Of a stretch of 24,813 nucleotides of DNA, positions 10,801 to 20,134 are shown piece after piece. The stretch comes from Purshia tridentata (taxonomy: Eukaryota > Streptophyta > Magnoliopsida > Rosales > Rosaceae): positions 1 to 24,813 of the forward strand of contig QANT01002253.1 in assembly GCA_003254885.1 (NCBI GenBank). The letters are read 5' to 3'. The position numbers were made by a program, and so were the translations under genes. The first letter of the stretch is position 1. Each line of letters starts with the position of its first letter. The notes under the pieces are model-generated. The model did not search any database. It was not told the origin of the DNA and was given only the letters and a program-made list of their open reading frames with translations.

Positions 10801-12150
10801 CTATGAGTATGGGACAACCAACCAGAAGCTTCCACAGGCACAGAAAGTGGTGTTAAGCTAGCTTTTGAAATTAATGGAGGAGACAGCGTGAGAAAGATGA
10901 TGGATGAAGATGAATAGCAAATAGCAAATAGTAAAGTGGTTGACCAAAACAAGCTCCCTTTTTTGACAACAATGATGGAAAGACATATATCAATATGATG
11001 ATGGCACGCGACAAATTTAATTAATGGAAGCCAGGCCTCTGAAATTAAAACCCACAATTGAGTGGCACTGCACCAATGAGAATGCAGCAATTCAGTGTGA
11101 ACTGTGAAAGGGACGTTTGACTTCATCTTGTATATATTCTCATTACTCATTAGTCAAACGGCGGAACATACCTCACTCTCATCCCATCATTGTATATATT
11201 CATTTCATTAATGAATATAAGTATAAATAAGTGAATTCAAAGTCTTTTAGGACATGTATATATTATGTATCTATATTTCTCATCATCTAACAAGAGGCTA
11301 GTGTAGTGGCACTTAACTAAGAAAATTGAATATGGTGATTCACTACTATTTCTTATGTTCTCTTACCAAACCGAGAGGAACATGAAATGGCTTCAAATTT
11401 GATCCTCATGATAAATTATCAAACTTGTTTCACGCAATATCAAAAGCAACTTCATCCCCGTATGAAGAATTCTCGATCAAGTCTACAACTCGTTTGCAGA
11501 CTCATCAAGGCCTAGAGAGAGCCATCCCTGTGCTGAGCCAAGGTTGCCTTCTTATTCCTAGCAGACTCTAAACAAAGGACTCAGTTTGTGGGATTGAACA
11601 TATGCTGCTTGCCCAAGTTAAAATGTGCAGAATTTTAATTGCACATCAAGATTACAAATGTTTCAATCTGAGGGAAGCTCTACTCTTCTTCATCGATGAG
11701 ACACATCCACCAATTAATTTAAAATTCATTCATTAATGATCATTCAATACCTATAATGCAGCATTTGTCATAACATTCTCATCCTATTTCAACAATGTGC
11801 AACACCACTTTTGTTTCAGGACTACCGAACAGGGAACAAAAAGGTGACCAACTAGAAAAGGAAATGAAAACAGAGTGTAGTTGAGATGATTACATTTTGT
11901 TTAGGGTATGTTATTGCTTGAAATGTCGGGGATTTTGATGGTTTGTAAAAGACTATAGAAGTAAACCCAACAACATTAGTTAAGTCAGTTCCATTATACC
12001 ATAACCCAAAACTCAGTCAGATATTACAGATACCCACCATCATGTCCAACCATCTGCATACACACACTAGTACTCATAAACTACTACACATTTCATGTTT
12101 ACAAACTTAAAGTCTGAAACAGAGCACCTAGAACTCCTAACACTACTACC
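7827..12150. other. 4.3-kb intergenic stretch, no supported gene
   Basis: AT-rich, with no recognisable protein domain, tRNA, rRNA or miRNA hairpin on either strand. A slightly GC-richer patch at 8740-8960 has short frames on both strands with no family match. A 142-codon ATG-started frame at 10722-11150 (- strand) is the longest here; it is rich in Ser, Leu and Ile and I do not recognise it. Bases 11470-11580 look less AT-rich and could be a decayed fragment. Confidence 0.5.
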
Positions 12151-12212
12151 ACACAACACAACCCTCTTCAACTTATTAGTATTTTGACTTCTATATTATT
12201 TTCTCGCATACT
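12151..12212 (-). other. Histone H1 3' UTR (start)
   Basis: This is the sequence directly after the H1 stop codon on the - strand. It is AT-rich, with no stem-loop of the animal replication-histone type, as expected because plant histone mRNAs are polyadenylated. The UTR probably runs on toward about 12000. Its end is not determinable. Confidence 0.35.
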
Positions 12213-12926
12213 TCACGCAACAGCAGCCTTCTTGGGTTTCTTAGCAGCAGAGCTCTTGATGGACTTGGGCTGCTTGGGCTTCTTGGCAGGGGTCGATTTC
12301 TTGTTCTTCTTAGCAGCAGGCTTCTTGGAGGCCTTTGTAGGAGCAGACTTTTTGATCTGTTTGGGCTTCTTCTCCGAATTGGGTTTCGAAACTTTGGCCT
12401 TGGTTGTGCTCTTTTCCTTCTTGCCTGTCTCAGAGAGCTTGTAGGAGGCCTTGATTTTTATCAGCTTGCCTCTCCCCGCAGAGTTCTTGAGTTGCAGAGC
12501 CAGAGTCTTCCTGAAGTTGGCTGGAAGCAGAGCCTTGTGCTTCTCCTCCATGTACTTGGCTATGGCGTACGGACTCGACCCACTCTTCTCGTTCAGAGCC
12601 AACAGTGCCTCCTTTATCATCTGCACCAGAAACCCACAAAAATTCACAATCAGGAAAATCCCAGAAGTCAAACATGAAGAAGAAGAAAAACAATAACCAT
12701 CCACAGCACAACCCAAAAAACCCAAATTCAATTTTTCAAGAACCTGAAAATAAGGAGGGTGAGAAGTGGTTTTGGGCTGCTTGGGCTTCACGTCCTTGGG
12801 GCCTCTGGGTTTTGTCTCCCTAACGGGCTTCTCGGCCTTCTTCGGCTCTTCCTGGACCTCAGTTGCCGGAGCCTCCGCCGGCGGGGCCTCCACGGCCGGA
12901 GCTTCAACTTGCTCGGTGGTTGACAT
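12213..12926 (-). CDS. Linker histone H1, short H1.3-like type
   Basis: Two exons, 12744-12926 and 12213-12620, give 196 aa. The N-terminal arm (1-50) is rich in Ala, Pro and Glu. The winged-helix H15 domain starts at TTSHPPYFQMIKEALLALNE (about 53-72) and runs through GSSPYAIAKYMEEKH, FRKTLALQLKNSAGRGKLIKI and ASYKLS (to about 122). The tail is lysine-rich with AKK/PKQ repeats and ends KQPKSIKSSAAKKPKKAAVA. That ending and the short length resemble the Arabidopsis minor variant H1.3 (HIS1-3), which is induced by drought and ABA, rather than the longer main H1s. The protein should bind linker DNA at the nucleosome dyad. The 123-bp intron splits the domain after YFQ, is a multiple of three and has no stop in frame. 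The variant call is by eye. Confidence 0.93.
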   Translation of the reverse strand: MSTTEQVEAPAVEAPPAEAPATEVQEEPKKAEKPVRETKPRGPKDVKPKQPKTTSHPPYFQVLEKLNLGFLGCAVDGYCFSSSSCLTSGIFLIVNFCGFLVQMIKEALLALNEKSGSSPYAIAKYMEEKHKALLPANFRKTLALQLKNSAGRGKLIKIKASYKLSETGKKEKSTTKAKVSKPNSEKKPKQIKKSAPTKASKKPAAKKNKKSTPAKKPKQPKSIKSSAAKKPKKAAVA

Positions 12927-13130
12927 CGTGAATCAGACAGAGACAGAGTAACGAGAACGATTTTCTTAGTGAAAAATTAACCGACAAGACGCTATTGAAA
13001 CTGAACCTCTCGGTATTTATATGAAGGGAGCCATCCGTGGCTAAGCGATTCTGGGTTCTGATTGGTTGTTTTGGTGTCTCGTGGATTGCCAGGTCGTGCA
13101 TGGAAAGATCTGGAATGTACACGTGGAGAA
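12927..13130 (-). promoter_or_regulatory. Histone H1 promoter with TATA box and G-box
   Basis: On the - strand a TATA box (CATATAAATA, about 13013-13022) lies about 90 bp before the start codon. A G-box/ABRE-like TACACGTGGA (CACGTG core at 13120-13125) sits about 100 bp further upstream. ABRE-type G-boxes are bound by bZIP factors in ABA responses, which fits an H1.3-type stress-inducible histone. The regulation is inferred. Confidence 0.55.
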
Positions 13131-13573
13131 AAATCTGACCATGTGGGATAATGGGATTATGGCTTCAGTTTTGTTCGCGAAGAGTCTGATGGAACTTGGT
13201 AGTGGGAAGAGTCTGTGTGTGTGTGTGTTTTTCTTGTTATTCTTTGAAGCTGATTTTCTTTGGGTTAAATTTTGTGTTCCAAAGTGAGATTTTGAGATGA
13301 ATGAAGAAAAGAATGTAGGGATTACAATGTGGGTTGAAGGAGGCACAATGGTTCACATTAAAGGGTGATATTATGGCAGGAAACACTAACAGTAGTTTCT
13401 TCATAGGGGAAGAAAGAAAAACTTGTTCTTCTTAGTTGGATCATTTTGATTTTTGTAATTAAATAGAAAAAGGAGAGCAATTTTAGCAATGTTCCATTTG
13501 TTTCCATTCAATTTAAATATATTACTATAATGTATTTAGTTTATGGTAATTTAAAGAGGAGAAAGTAGACTAC
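13131..13573. other. H1 upstream flank, no gene seen
   Basis: Contains a short GT run near 13215-13230 and otherwise AT-rich sequence. The 101-codon (13041-13346, -) and 73-codon (13066-13287, +) frames lie opposite each other and match nothing I know. They are treated as chance. Confidence 0.4.
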
Positions 13574-13790
13574 CTATAACAAAGAAATTTCAAAAACTAA
13601 CCCATTTTCATTTCCATTAAAAACTTTTACCCCTATTTAAAATTTTTTGAATTTTGACTGCTCCCCTCAAGAATTCTTGAGGGGAGCTTGAGTACTACTC
13701 AAAAGTCTAATTAAAAATTTTTAAAATGGTTAAATATTTTTAATTGACTTAAATTTAAGTTAGTTTTCCAAATTTCTCAACTATAACAAA
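13574..13790. mobile_element. Foldback MITE-like element with candidate 10-bp target duplication
   Basis: The two halves are imperfect inverted copies. The left end GAAATTTCAAAAACTAAC (from 13584) mirrors the right end, whose reverse complement reads GAGAAATTTGGAAAACTAAC. The centre is a perfect 28-bp palindrome at 13660-13687 around GAATTC. The 10-mer CTATAACAAA flanks both sides (13574-13583 and 13781-13790), the size of a Mutator-type target duplication. It has no coding capacity, so it would be non-autonomous. Exact ends are uncertain by a few bases because the arms are offset at the tips. Confidence 0.65.
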
Positions 13791-14353
13791 CATAAAAAAA
13801 AAATATTTTTCATATCCCATTTTACAATTACAACTACAGAGTAATGCCAAATTGAATTAGAAGATTACAAGAAATATGACCTTTATAATATTCGGATCCT
13901 AATTCAACATGCACAACTACTTTGTACAACGCCACATTTGATTCAGGGCTGCCAACAGAAAACAAAAAAGGGCGACGGAAAGGAAGAGGAAGAATAATGA
14001 CATAGAACAGAAAAAAGAAGCAAACCACATGGTCCACATCCCATAGACAAGCCATGCATGTTCCCTGCAGCAGTAGAACTACACAAACTTATGCTCAAAA
14101 TTTTCAACAAGGCCTTCTGAATTATGCTCAAAATTTAGCTAGAGCAATCCAGAACAAAGTCTACAGGGAAGTCATAAATCATTGAGAAGAAGATATTCCC
14201 TATGTTGTGTACGCTTTCTCAGACTTCTACCTCTTAAAAGGATCTAAATCAAAGGAAACATCTTCCAACAAGAGGCAACAGTCTATCCTGTAAGTCCTAT
14301 GTCCACTACTTCAGTTGAGCATGGGCAGATTTTTCGAAAGGATGAACATTAAC
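13791..14353. other. Intergenic, no gene seen
   Basis: AT-rich sequence between the foldback element and the diverged duplication. Frames of 62-73 codons at 13834-14131 (- strand) have no family resemblance. It might belong to the far 3' flank of the RRM gene. Confidence 0.35.
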
Positions 14354-14736
14354 AATCAATCACAATGGTTATATAATCTAAACCCCTACTGAAAAGTATT
14401 TTGATCGTCAAAATCAATTACAGCCTAAGCTACCAGATTGACAAAATGCAGATAGTGTGCCTTCAATTAAAGAAACCACCATAATACAGTCAGGATCTTG
14501 TTCTCAATTTTCAGAAGAATCACAAATGGTCAGCATTTGCCAAATCAATCACAATGGTCATCAGATCTAAAGCCCTAAAGATAAGAGCGTAAATACATCA
14601 AAACCAATTACAGCCAGCGCTACTACCAGACTAAAGCATTGCAGACAATGGACCATCAATTAATAACCCAAAATAGCACATTCAGGATCCTGTCCTCAAT
14701 TTTCAGAAAATTCCCGAATTGCCAGTATTTGCCAAA
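14354..14736. repeat. Old, diverged 189-bp direct duplication
   Basis: Copy A is about 14354-14542 and copy B about 14543-14736. Both begin AATCAATCACAATGGT and share ATTACAGCC, then CAGGATC.TGT.CTCAATTTTCAGAA, then CAG.ATTTGCCAAA in the same order. Many substitutions and small indels separate them, so this duplication is much older than the two upstream ones. No function is evident. Confidence 0.7.
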
Positions 14737-15936
14737 ATAGATGCTTAGAACTAGGTAATTCAATCATTGAAAGTCCAATAGACATAATTGTTTTCTACAT
14801 TAATATTCACACCAATATCTTGATGACATTCATAAAATGAATTATTGGACCTTAAAAACCACTCACCCAGCAACTAGTTCTAACCTGAAAAACAATCAAC
14901 TCTGATCTCAACTACGTGAATTGGTGGTGCATGAAAAATATTAAAGGGATGTCCCAAAAGAAATTTATATATAAAATTGAATATAACTGGATAGTGGACA
15001 CCACGTGGCATATTTGACCTGATCAATCACTTATGGTCCTCACAGAAAGGCATCAAAACATAACTTTTTTTATTCCAAATGGCATCAGCACCCTTCCCTC
15101 AGGTAAATGAACAGAAGTCCAAAATGGCCTCTGGCAGAATAGTTTCAAGAAAATGGCAACTTATGAACCACTATATCCATGCCAAATACAGCAGGAGACT
15201 CCAAGCTACATTTCAATATAGAATAGGATCAGATAACATCATATGGCACAACCCCGGCTCATTTACCCACAGACAAAAAGAGAATGTCATATAGGAGCCT
15301 ACCCTAATGAAAACAATCTTCTGAGAATATAATATGAATGTTTCTCATTAATATTAAAGTAAGATAACTCCAGAATGCATGCAAATTTTGTCTCTTCAAA
15401 ACAAACCTTCATGTTAATCTCCACAAGAGCTCTTATATGCACATTTAATCTTAACTCCTACATCTCCATGAAAATTTAAAAACCCTAAAAGGCAAAACCT
15501 TTTACTTCCAATAAGTCACCAAGCTTGACTCTTTAAACCACAAAATTAACAGTGATCAACAAACATTGGCCCATGTCATTATTTATAGATAGGGCGGGAA
15601 CAAATATCTTAACTTATAACAACCATAATAGAGTTCATCAATCTGTCCATGCCTAGGGTATAAAGGATAAATCTCTTCGCACCTCCAAGGCTCCACCATA
15701 CAAATAATTACTAGTTTCTAAGTCAAGGCCCTTGAGAGACTACCTAAACTACAAACATCAATACTTGAAAATCCTATCCAAAATTAACTAAATAGACAAA
15801 CTAACAAGCAAAGAAGATAAATAGAAAAGGAAGAAATCAGGATGAAGACAGAGAGGAAAAACAAATATGCAACTTCTTTCTAACAGCAAGCCACTTGCCC
15901 ATCTTTGATACAGTGCACCTGCAGATCCATGCCCGC
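14737..15936. other. Intergenic and 3' flank of the RRM gene
   Basis: AT-rich, with no recognised gene. The 71-codon + frame at 15079-15294 has no known domain. The last part (about 15840-15936) on the - strand is plausibly the second 3' UTR exon of the RRM gene, spliced to the stop-codon exon across 15937-16028. Confidence 0.35.
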
Positions 15937-16028
15937 CTGATCACAGTTAAATAAGAACCATTAGAACATTAATGTATAGAACTCACAATCAAAGATTAGA
16001 GCTTAAAACTGCAAAACATCTGTATTAC
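15937..16028 (-). other. Possible 92-bp intron in the RRM gene 3' UTR
   Basis: On the - strand TTTTTG|GTAATA at 16028 and GTGATCAG|GCGGGC ending at 15937 form a plausible donor and acceptor. The donor is about 14 nt after the stop codon, close enough that it should not trigger nonsense-mediated decay. It rests on splice consensus alone. Confidence 0.3.
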
Positions 16029-16042
16029 CAAAAAGTTAGAGT

Positions 16043-19000
16043 CTAATAGTAGCGGCCACCTCCATACAAGTGATTGCCCCCATAATAAGATGAATATGGA
16101 CCAGAAAGATACTGCAGAATGATATTGATAATAAAATGTCATATTATGTTAGTGTAACATGTAAATCAGGATCAAATAAGCATTAGATGCTTACATCAGG
16201 ACCATAATGATCATGAGGGTAGAGACTGCTCCCAGCTCCATATGTATCTAAAAGGCAAAGCCACTTAATTGAGTAAACTTTCATAAAAATTAAACATCTG
16301 GACAAGACTAAGGAGAAGAGAGGAAAAACAAAGCAATGTTGAGCATAAAATCCATAACACTATAATTCCTATAAAAATAAAAAACCATACCACTGTAATG
16401 GTTTCCACGAAACGAAGCTGTTGGATCTGTATAATCCAAACGTGGGCGATGTCTACTAGGCTCCAAGTAATCAGGATCATAGTCCTAAATAGCACAAATT
16501 TCATATTATAAGGATATCATATAAGGCATGCCGAACAACAAAAATAAATAAAAGGAAGCTTACTCTCATATGATATGGACGTTTTATTCCTTGTGCGTTA
16601 TCATCATAAAAGTAAGGTTCATCAAAATAAACACCCACACGTGGTCCATCAAATTGTCCTTCAGGAGAATATGGATGTCTCCTAGGAGCAATGTGCATAC
16701 CATGGCCTCTATCATGGGCACCATGCCAAGGTCCATCTATGTAGGGTCTTGATGATGGGGCAGCAACCGCAGCACCTCCACCAGATGCATAATGACCACC
16801 TCTGAAAGAGCCACTTCTTCCCCCTGATTTTTTTCATAAAATAATTAGTAAGATTTTTTTGGAAGATGGGAGGGGTTAGGGGGAGTGGAAAAACTACAAA
16901 ACACAGTTATAAGTACAAAAGAAACCTCGTCCATGAAACTCATATGGGTAATCAAAGTCATATTCATTCGGAAAACCCATTCTGCCAGTTTGGCCGCGTC
17001 CACCATGATAAAAATGTCTTTCCCGTTGGAAATTGGCATGGTTAAAATGTTGTCCACCGCGACCAAAGCCCCTTCCTGTAAGCAATAGAGAGTAAGTACA
17101 ACAAAATGGTATGCAAATCAAAATGAATCTTCAATCAAATGAAATAAACATCTATCTTACCAAATCTTGGAAAGATACCACCACCACCACCACCATGACC
17201 AATTCGAAATCCACCACACATTCCACCCTTCACAGCCTGAGTTTTAGGCAGAGGATTTGAAAGTCTAGCTTTCACCTTTGTCTAATTGCAAAAACTAACA
17301 TCAGTCAGTAACACATCCAAATAGAATCTGAGAGTATGTTACTTTAACTACTAATTCTGTGCCATGCAGACTACATATGACAAAATGAGCCAATCAAAAA
17401 AGGTAATAGAAACAAAAATAACAATCGTAAATAATTTATTCATCTCTTAATAGTGTATATTGGAAGTTATGCATTTCTTTGTGTATACTTGAGTACATGC
17501 ATCTATATAATTCAGTAATCCTTGCCTAGTTCAGCTTTAAAATCAATATTTATATTTTTCTAATGTGCTAGACAACCTCATCATGAGAGAGAGAGAGAGA
17601 GAGAGAGATTTATAGAGAAAAACACAAGCATACCTTTACATTCCCATCATCCAGTTCTCTATTGTTTACACTGTCAACACAAGCCACGGCAGATTCATGT
17701 GTAGAGAAATCAACAAATCCAAAATCCTTCCGCTTGGCTGTAGACATATTCCGGGCCAGAACGACACGTAAAATTTCTCCATAGCTTTTAAATTTCTCTC
17801 TGACCTGGTCCTCATCCCAATGAGGTGGAAGCCCGTCAACAAATACTGACTTCACTTGGGCCATGACCTCTGGGTCAGGCTCACGTAGAGGTTCAGCAAA
17901 AGCCACTTTGGCAGTTCTTTCAGGGTGGCCAAATATAACATCAGGTTGTTGAAGCCTCTTGTATGCAAGCATAGCATCACCATGACAAGAGAACTCAACA
18001 AATGCAAAACCTCGGCTCAACCCTTCATGTTGAACATCTGGGACAATGGTTATGTTCTCAACACCTTCAACACCATAATCCTTCAGTTTTTGTTTAATCT
18101 GTCATCCCACATTATGAAAGAGGAAGTTGTGAACAATCTGGAGAAGCTTATCTAAAAACTTTAAGATACTTATCCAGTTATACCTCTTGTTATTTATGTA
18201 CTTTTGCATCTATATAATACTGATTAGTCACTTACAGCTTCCTTTGTCCACGTATTGCAGATATTACCCAAGAACAATGTGTCATTGTCCTCACTGGGTG
18301 CTGTACCACATCGCTTCCCTCGAATCTGCAAAAGGATGAAGTAGAATGAAGCTTATGAAAACAAAAATAAAATTGAAACAGGAGAGGGGGAAAAGAAAGG
18401 ATCCATACAACAGGGTTTTTCATTTCAGACAAAGCACGCCTCGCATGTTCCTTATTCTCGAACTCCACAAATGCATAGCCCTTATTCTTACTAGTTGAAG
18501 GACTCTTGTGTAACCTAACTTCAACTATCCCTCCAATCCTCTCAAAGACCCTTCTCACATCTTCCTCCGAGGCATCACGATCAAGCCCACCAAGAAATAT
18601 CTCCCGTTCTTTCTTTATCTTGCGTTCCTTTGCAGTGGCTGTCAATTCTTTATGTTCATCCTCCAATGTCTCAGTTTCTTCTGCAAGATCCTCTGGATAA
18701 TCCTCTGGAATTTCCTCCTCTCCATTTTCTCCAAGATCCAGTTTCTCACCATAATCCTCCATTATCTCATCACCACCATACACCTCTTTTACACCCTCAG
18801 TATCTTCTCCTTGTAACCCCTCTTTGGCATTCTCTACCTTGTTAGCAGGCTCAATACTGATCTTCTCATCACCATTATCATTTGACTCCTCCTCCTTTTC
18901 TTCTCCATTCACTTCCACTCCCTCTTTTACATTGCAGGATGGTTCGTTCTCTAAAGACTTTGCTACCTCCTCAACTATAGAATCTTCTTTCTCTAGAAGA

Positions 19001-19733
19001 TCCTCTTCATCTTCACTAGGATCTAGCTCTTCTTCTTCTATGGCGCTTTGTTTGTTTGTTGCAGACCCTCCAACATTCTCAACATCTGTTTCTACCTTCT
19101 TTGCAGGTTCTCCAACATTCTCAACAGCGCATACTTCAACTTCCACAGTGCTTCCGCCCTTCTTCACAGGGCCCCCAACATTCTCAACAATGGGTTCCGC
19201 CTTCGTGAACTCCACTTCCTTCACATCTTCCACCTTCTCCTTGTTTGCTGCATCTACATTCGCCTTCACACAGCCCGCCAATTTTGGAGTTTGTGATGAA
19301 GCCAGTCTCTTAGCTTTCAAAGACATTCTTTTCGAAACTGGTTTCGCTGCCACACCAACTTTAGTGCCCGGTGTCGCCTTAGCAGTACCAGCTGATGCCT
19401 CAGCCCCCTCAGCTACTACTAATTCAACCCACAGTTAGAATCAAATGAGACATAACTGAATTACTAACTAATACCATGCCATCAATAAAACAAAACGAGC
19501 ATGTTGAATCCAACTGGTATAATCACCTAAAAACATCTTCAAATGGAACTACTTAATTTTATTCAGCAGCAAATTTCATTCAATCAGACAAATCATTTGA
19601 AGTTTGAAATTAAGTAGATAAGCAGCTAATTAATTTAATTCGTACCTGATGATTGTTGGGTCTTCGAACCAGTAGGTGTGGTTTGGTTCTTCTTGTTCTT
19701 CTTGGGTCGAGCGGAATTACAAGTTCTCGTCAT
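16043..19733 (-). CDS. hnRNP-Q-like RNA-binding protein with three RRMs
   Basis: Ten coding exons: 19646-19733, 18409-19418, 18236-18325, 17634-18098, 17161-17281, 16926-17075, 16564-16823, 16391-16484, 16195-16247 and 16043-16111 (2400 nt, 799 aa). All borders are GT-AG and keep one frame. The basic start (MTRTCNSARPKKNKKN) leads into a long acidic region (about 110-290) with three VENVG motifs. Then come RRM1 (about 302-373, IFLGGL and KGYAFVEF), RRM2 (381-463, LFLGNI and RGFAFVEF) and RRM3 (479-555, VFVDGL and DFGFVDF). RNP2 and RNP1 aromatic residues are present in each. The tail (560-799) is rich in Gly, His, Tyr and Arg with RGG-like GRGFGRGG. The RRM order is that of plant hnRNP Q/R-like proteins such as LIF2; the long acidic arm and size recall a longer Arabidopsis relative (At2g44710, from memory). 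Likely nuclear, binding RNA and perhaps chromatin partners. The exact role is unknown. Confidence 0.9.
17585..17608. repeat. (GA)12 microsatellite in RRM-gene intron 4
   Basis: A pure GA run on the + strand, so the pre-mRNA of the - strand gene carries (UC)12 about 25 nt downstream of the exon 4 donor (17633). It is probably length-polymorphic. Pyrimidine tracts this close to a donor can bind splicing factors, but no effect can be read from sequence. Confidence 0.95.
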
Positions 19734-20134
19734 CCTGATTACTTGCAGCGGATAAAAGCCTGGACCAGCCAAACGGGATTAGGTTTTGGAAATTGAAGCT
19801 CGAAACCAGAGAAAGCTGGACGAAATTTGATTGATTATCAATGGCGGACCACGGTGAAGTTTTGAGCGGTTTATGTTATTTAATAGTGAGCTCAGCACTA
19901 ATGGAAAGTTATTTAAACGACGCCGTTTTTGTAATATAAATGCGGGTCAACTGTGCGGAGCGAGTCATGCCCGAAACCCAATCTAATTCGGGGCGAGTTT
20001 CCGTACACGCGCGGACGTTATGTCGTTATTCAAATGTAGTCGGAACCCAAGTAGTATACCGTCAGTTAAGACCGTTTCTATTCTCGGCGCCACCACTGCA
20101 ACGCTGCGTTTTGTTCGTAAGAAGCACACCTACT
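19734..20134. promoter_or_regulatory. Shared divergent promoter, RRM gene / BORCS5-like gene
   Basis: Only 401 bp separate the two start codons. A TATA-like TATTAAATA on the - strand (about 19876-19885) serves the RRM gene, and TAATATAAATG at about 19932 on the + strand serves the other. The cores are therefore about 50 bp apart. Between them is AAACGACGCCGTTT (19915-19928), a palindrome except for its central four bases. An ATG at 19940 is in frame with the BORCS5-like start but overlaps the TATA-like box, so it is probably not transcribed. An out-of-frame ATG at 20019 could make an upstream ORF. Confidence 0.6.

Noticed and set aside
11525..11560. Partial similarity of GAGCCAAGG...GCC to miR169
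   Set aside because: Only about nine contiguous bases agree and no convincing hairpin with a paired star strand was found.
12184..12951. Several + strand frames over the histone gene
   Set aside because: Mirrors of the lysine/alanine-rich H1 exons; low-complexity composition explains their length.
18824..19438. 204-codon + strand frame rich in Ser, Thr and Phe
   Set aside because: Antisense shadow of the acidic Glu/Val-rich exon of the RRM gene.
19940..20134. In-frame 65-codon N-terminal extension of the BORCS5-like protein
   Set aside because: The ATG at 19940 overlaps the TATA-like box, and the extension would bury the MGASES myristoylation signal.
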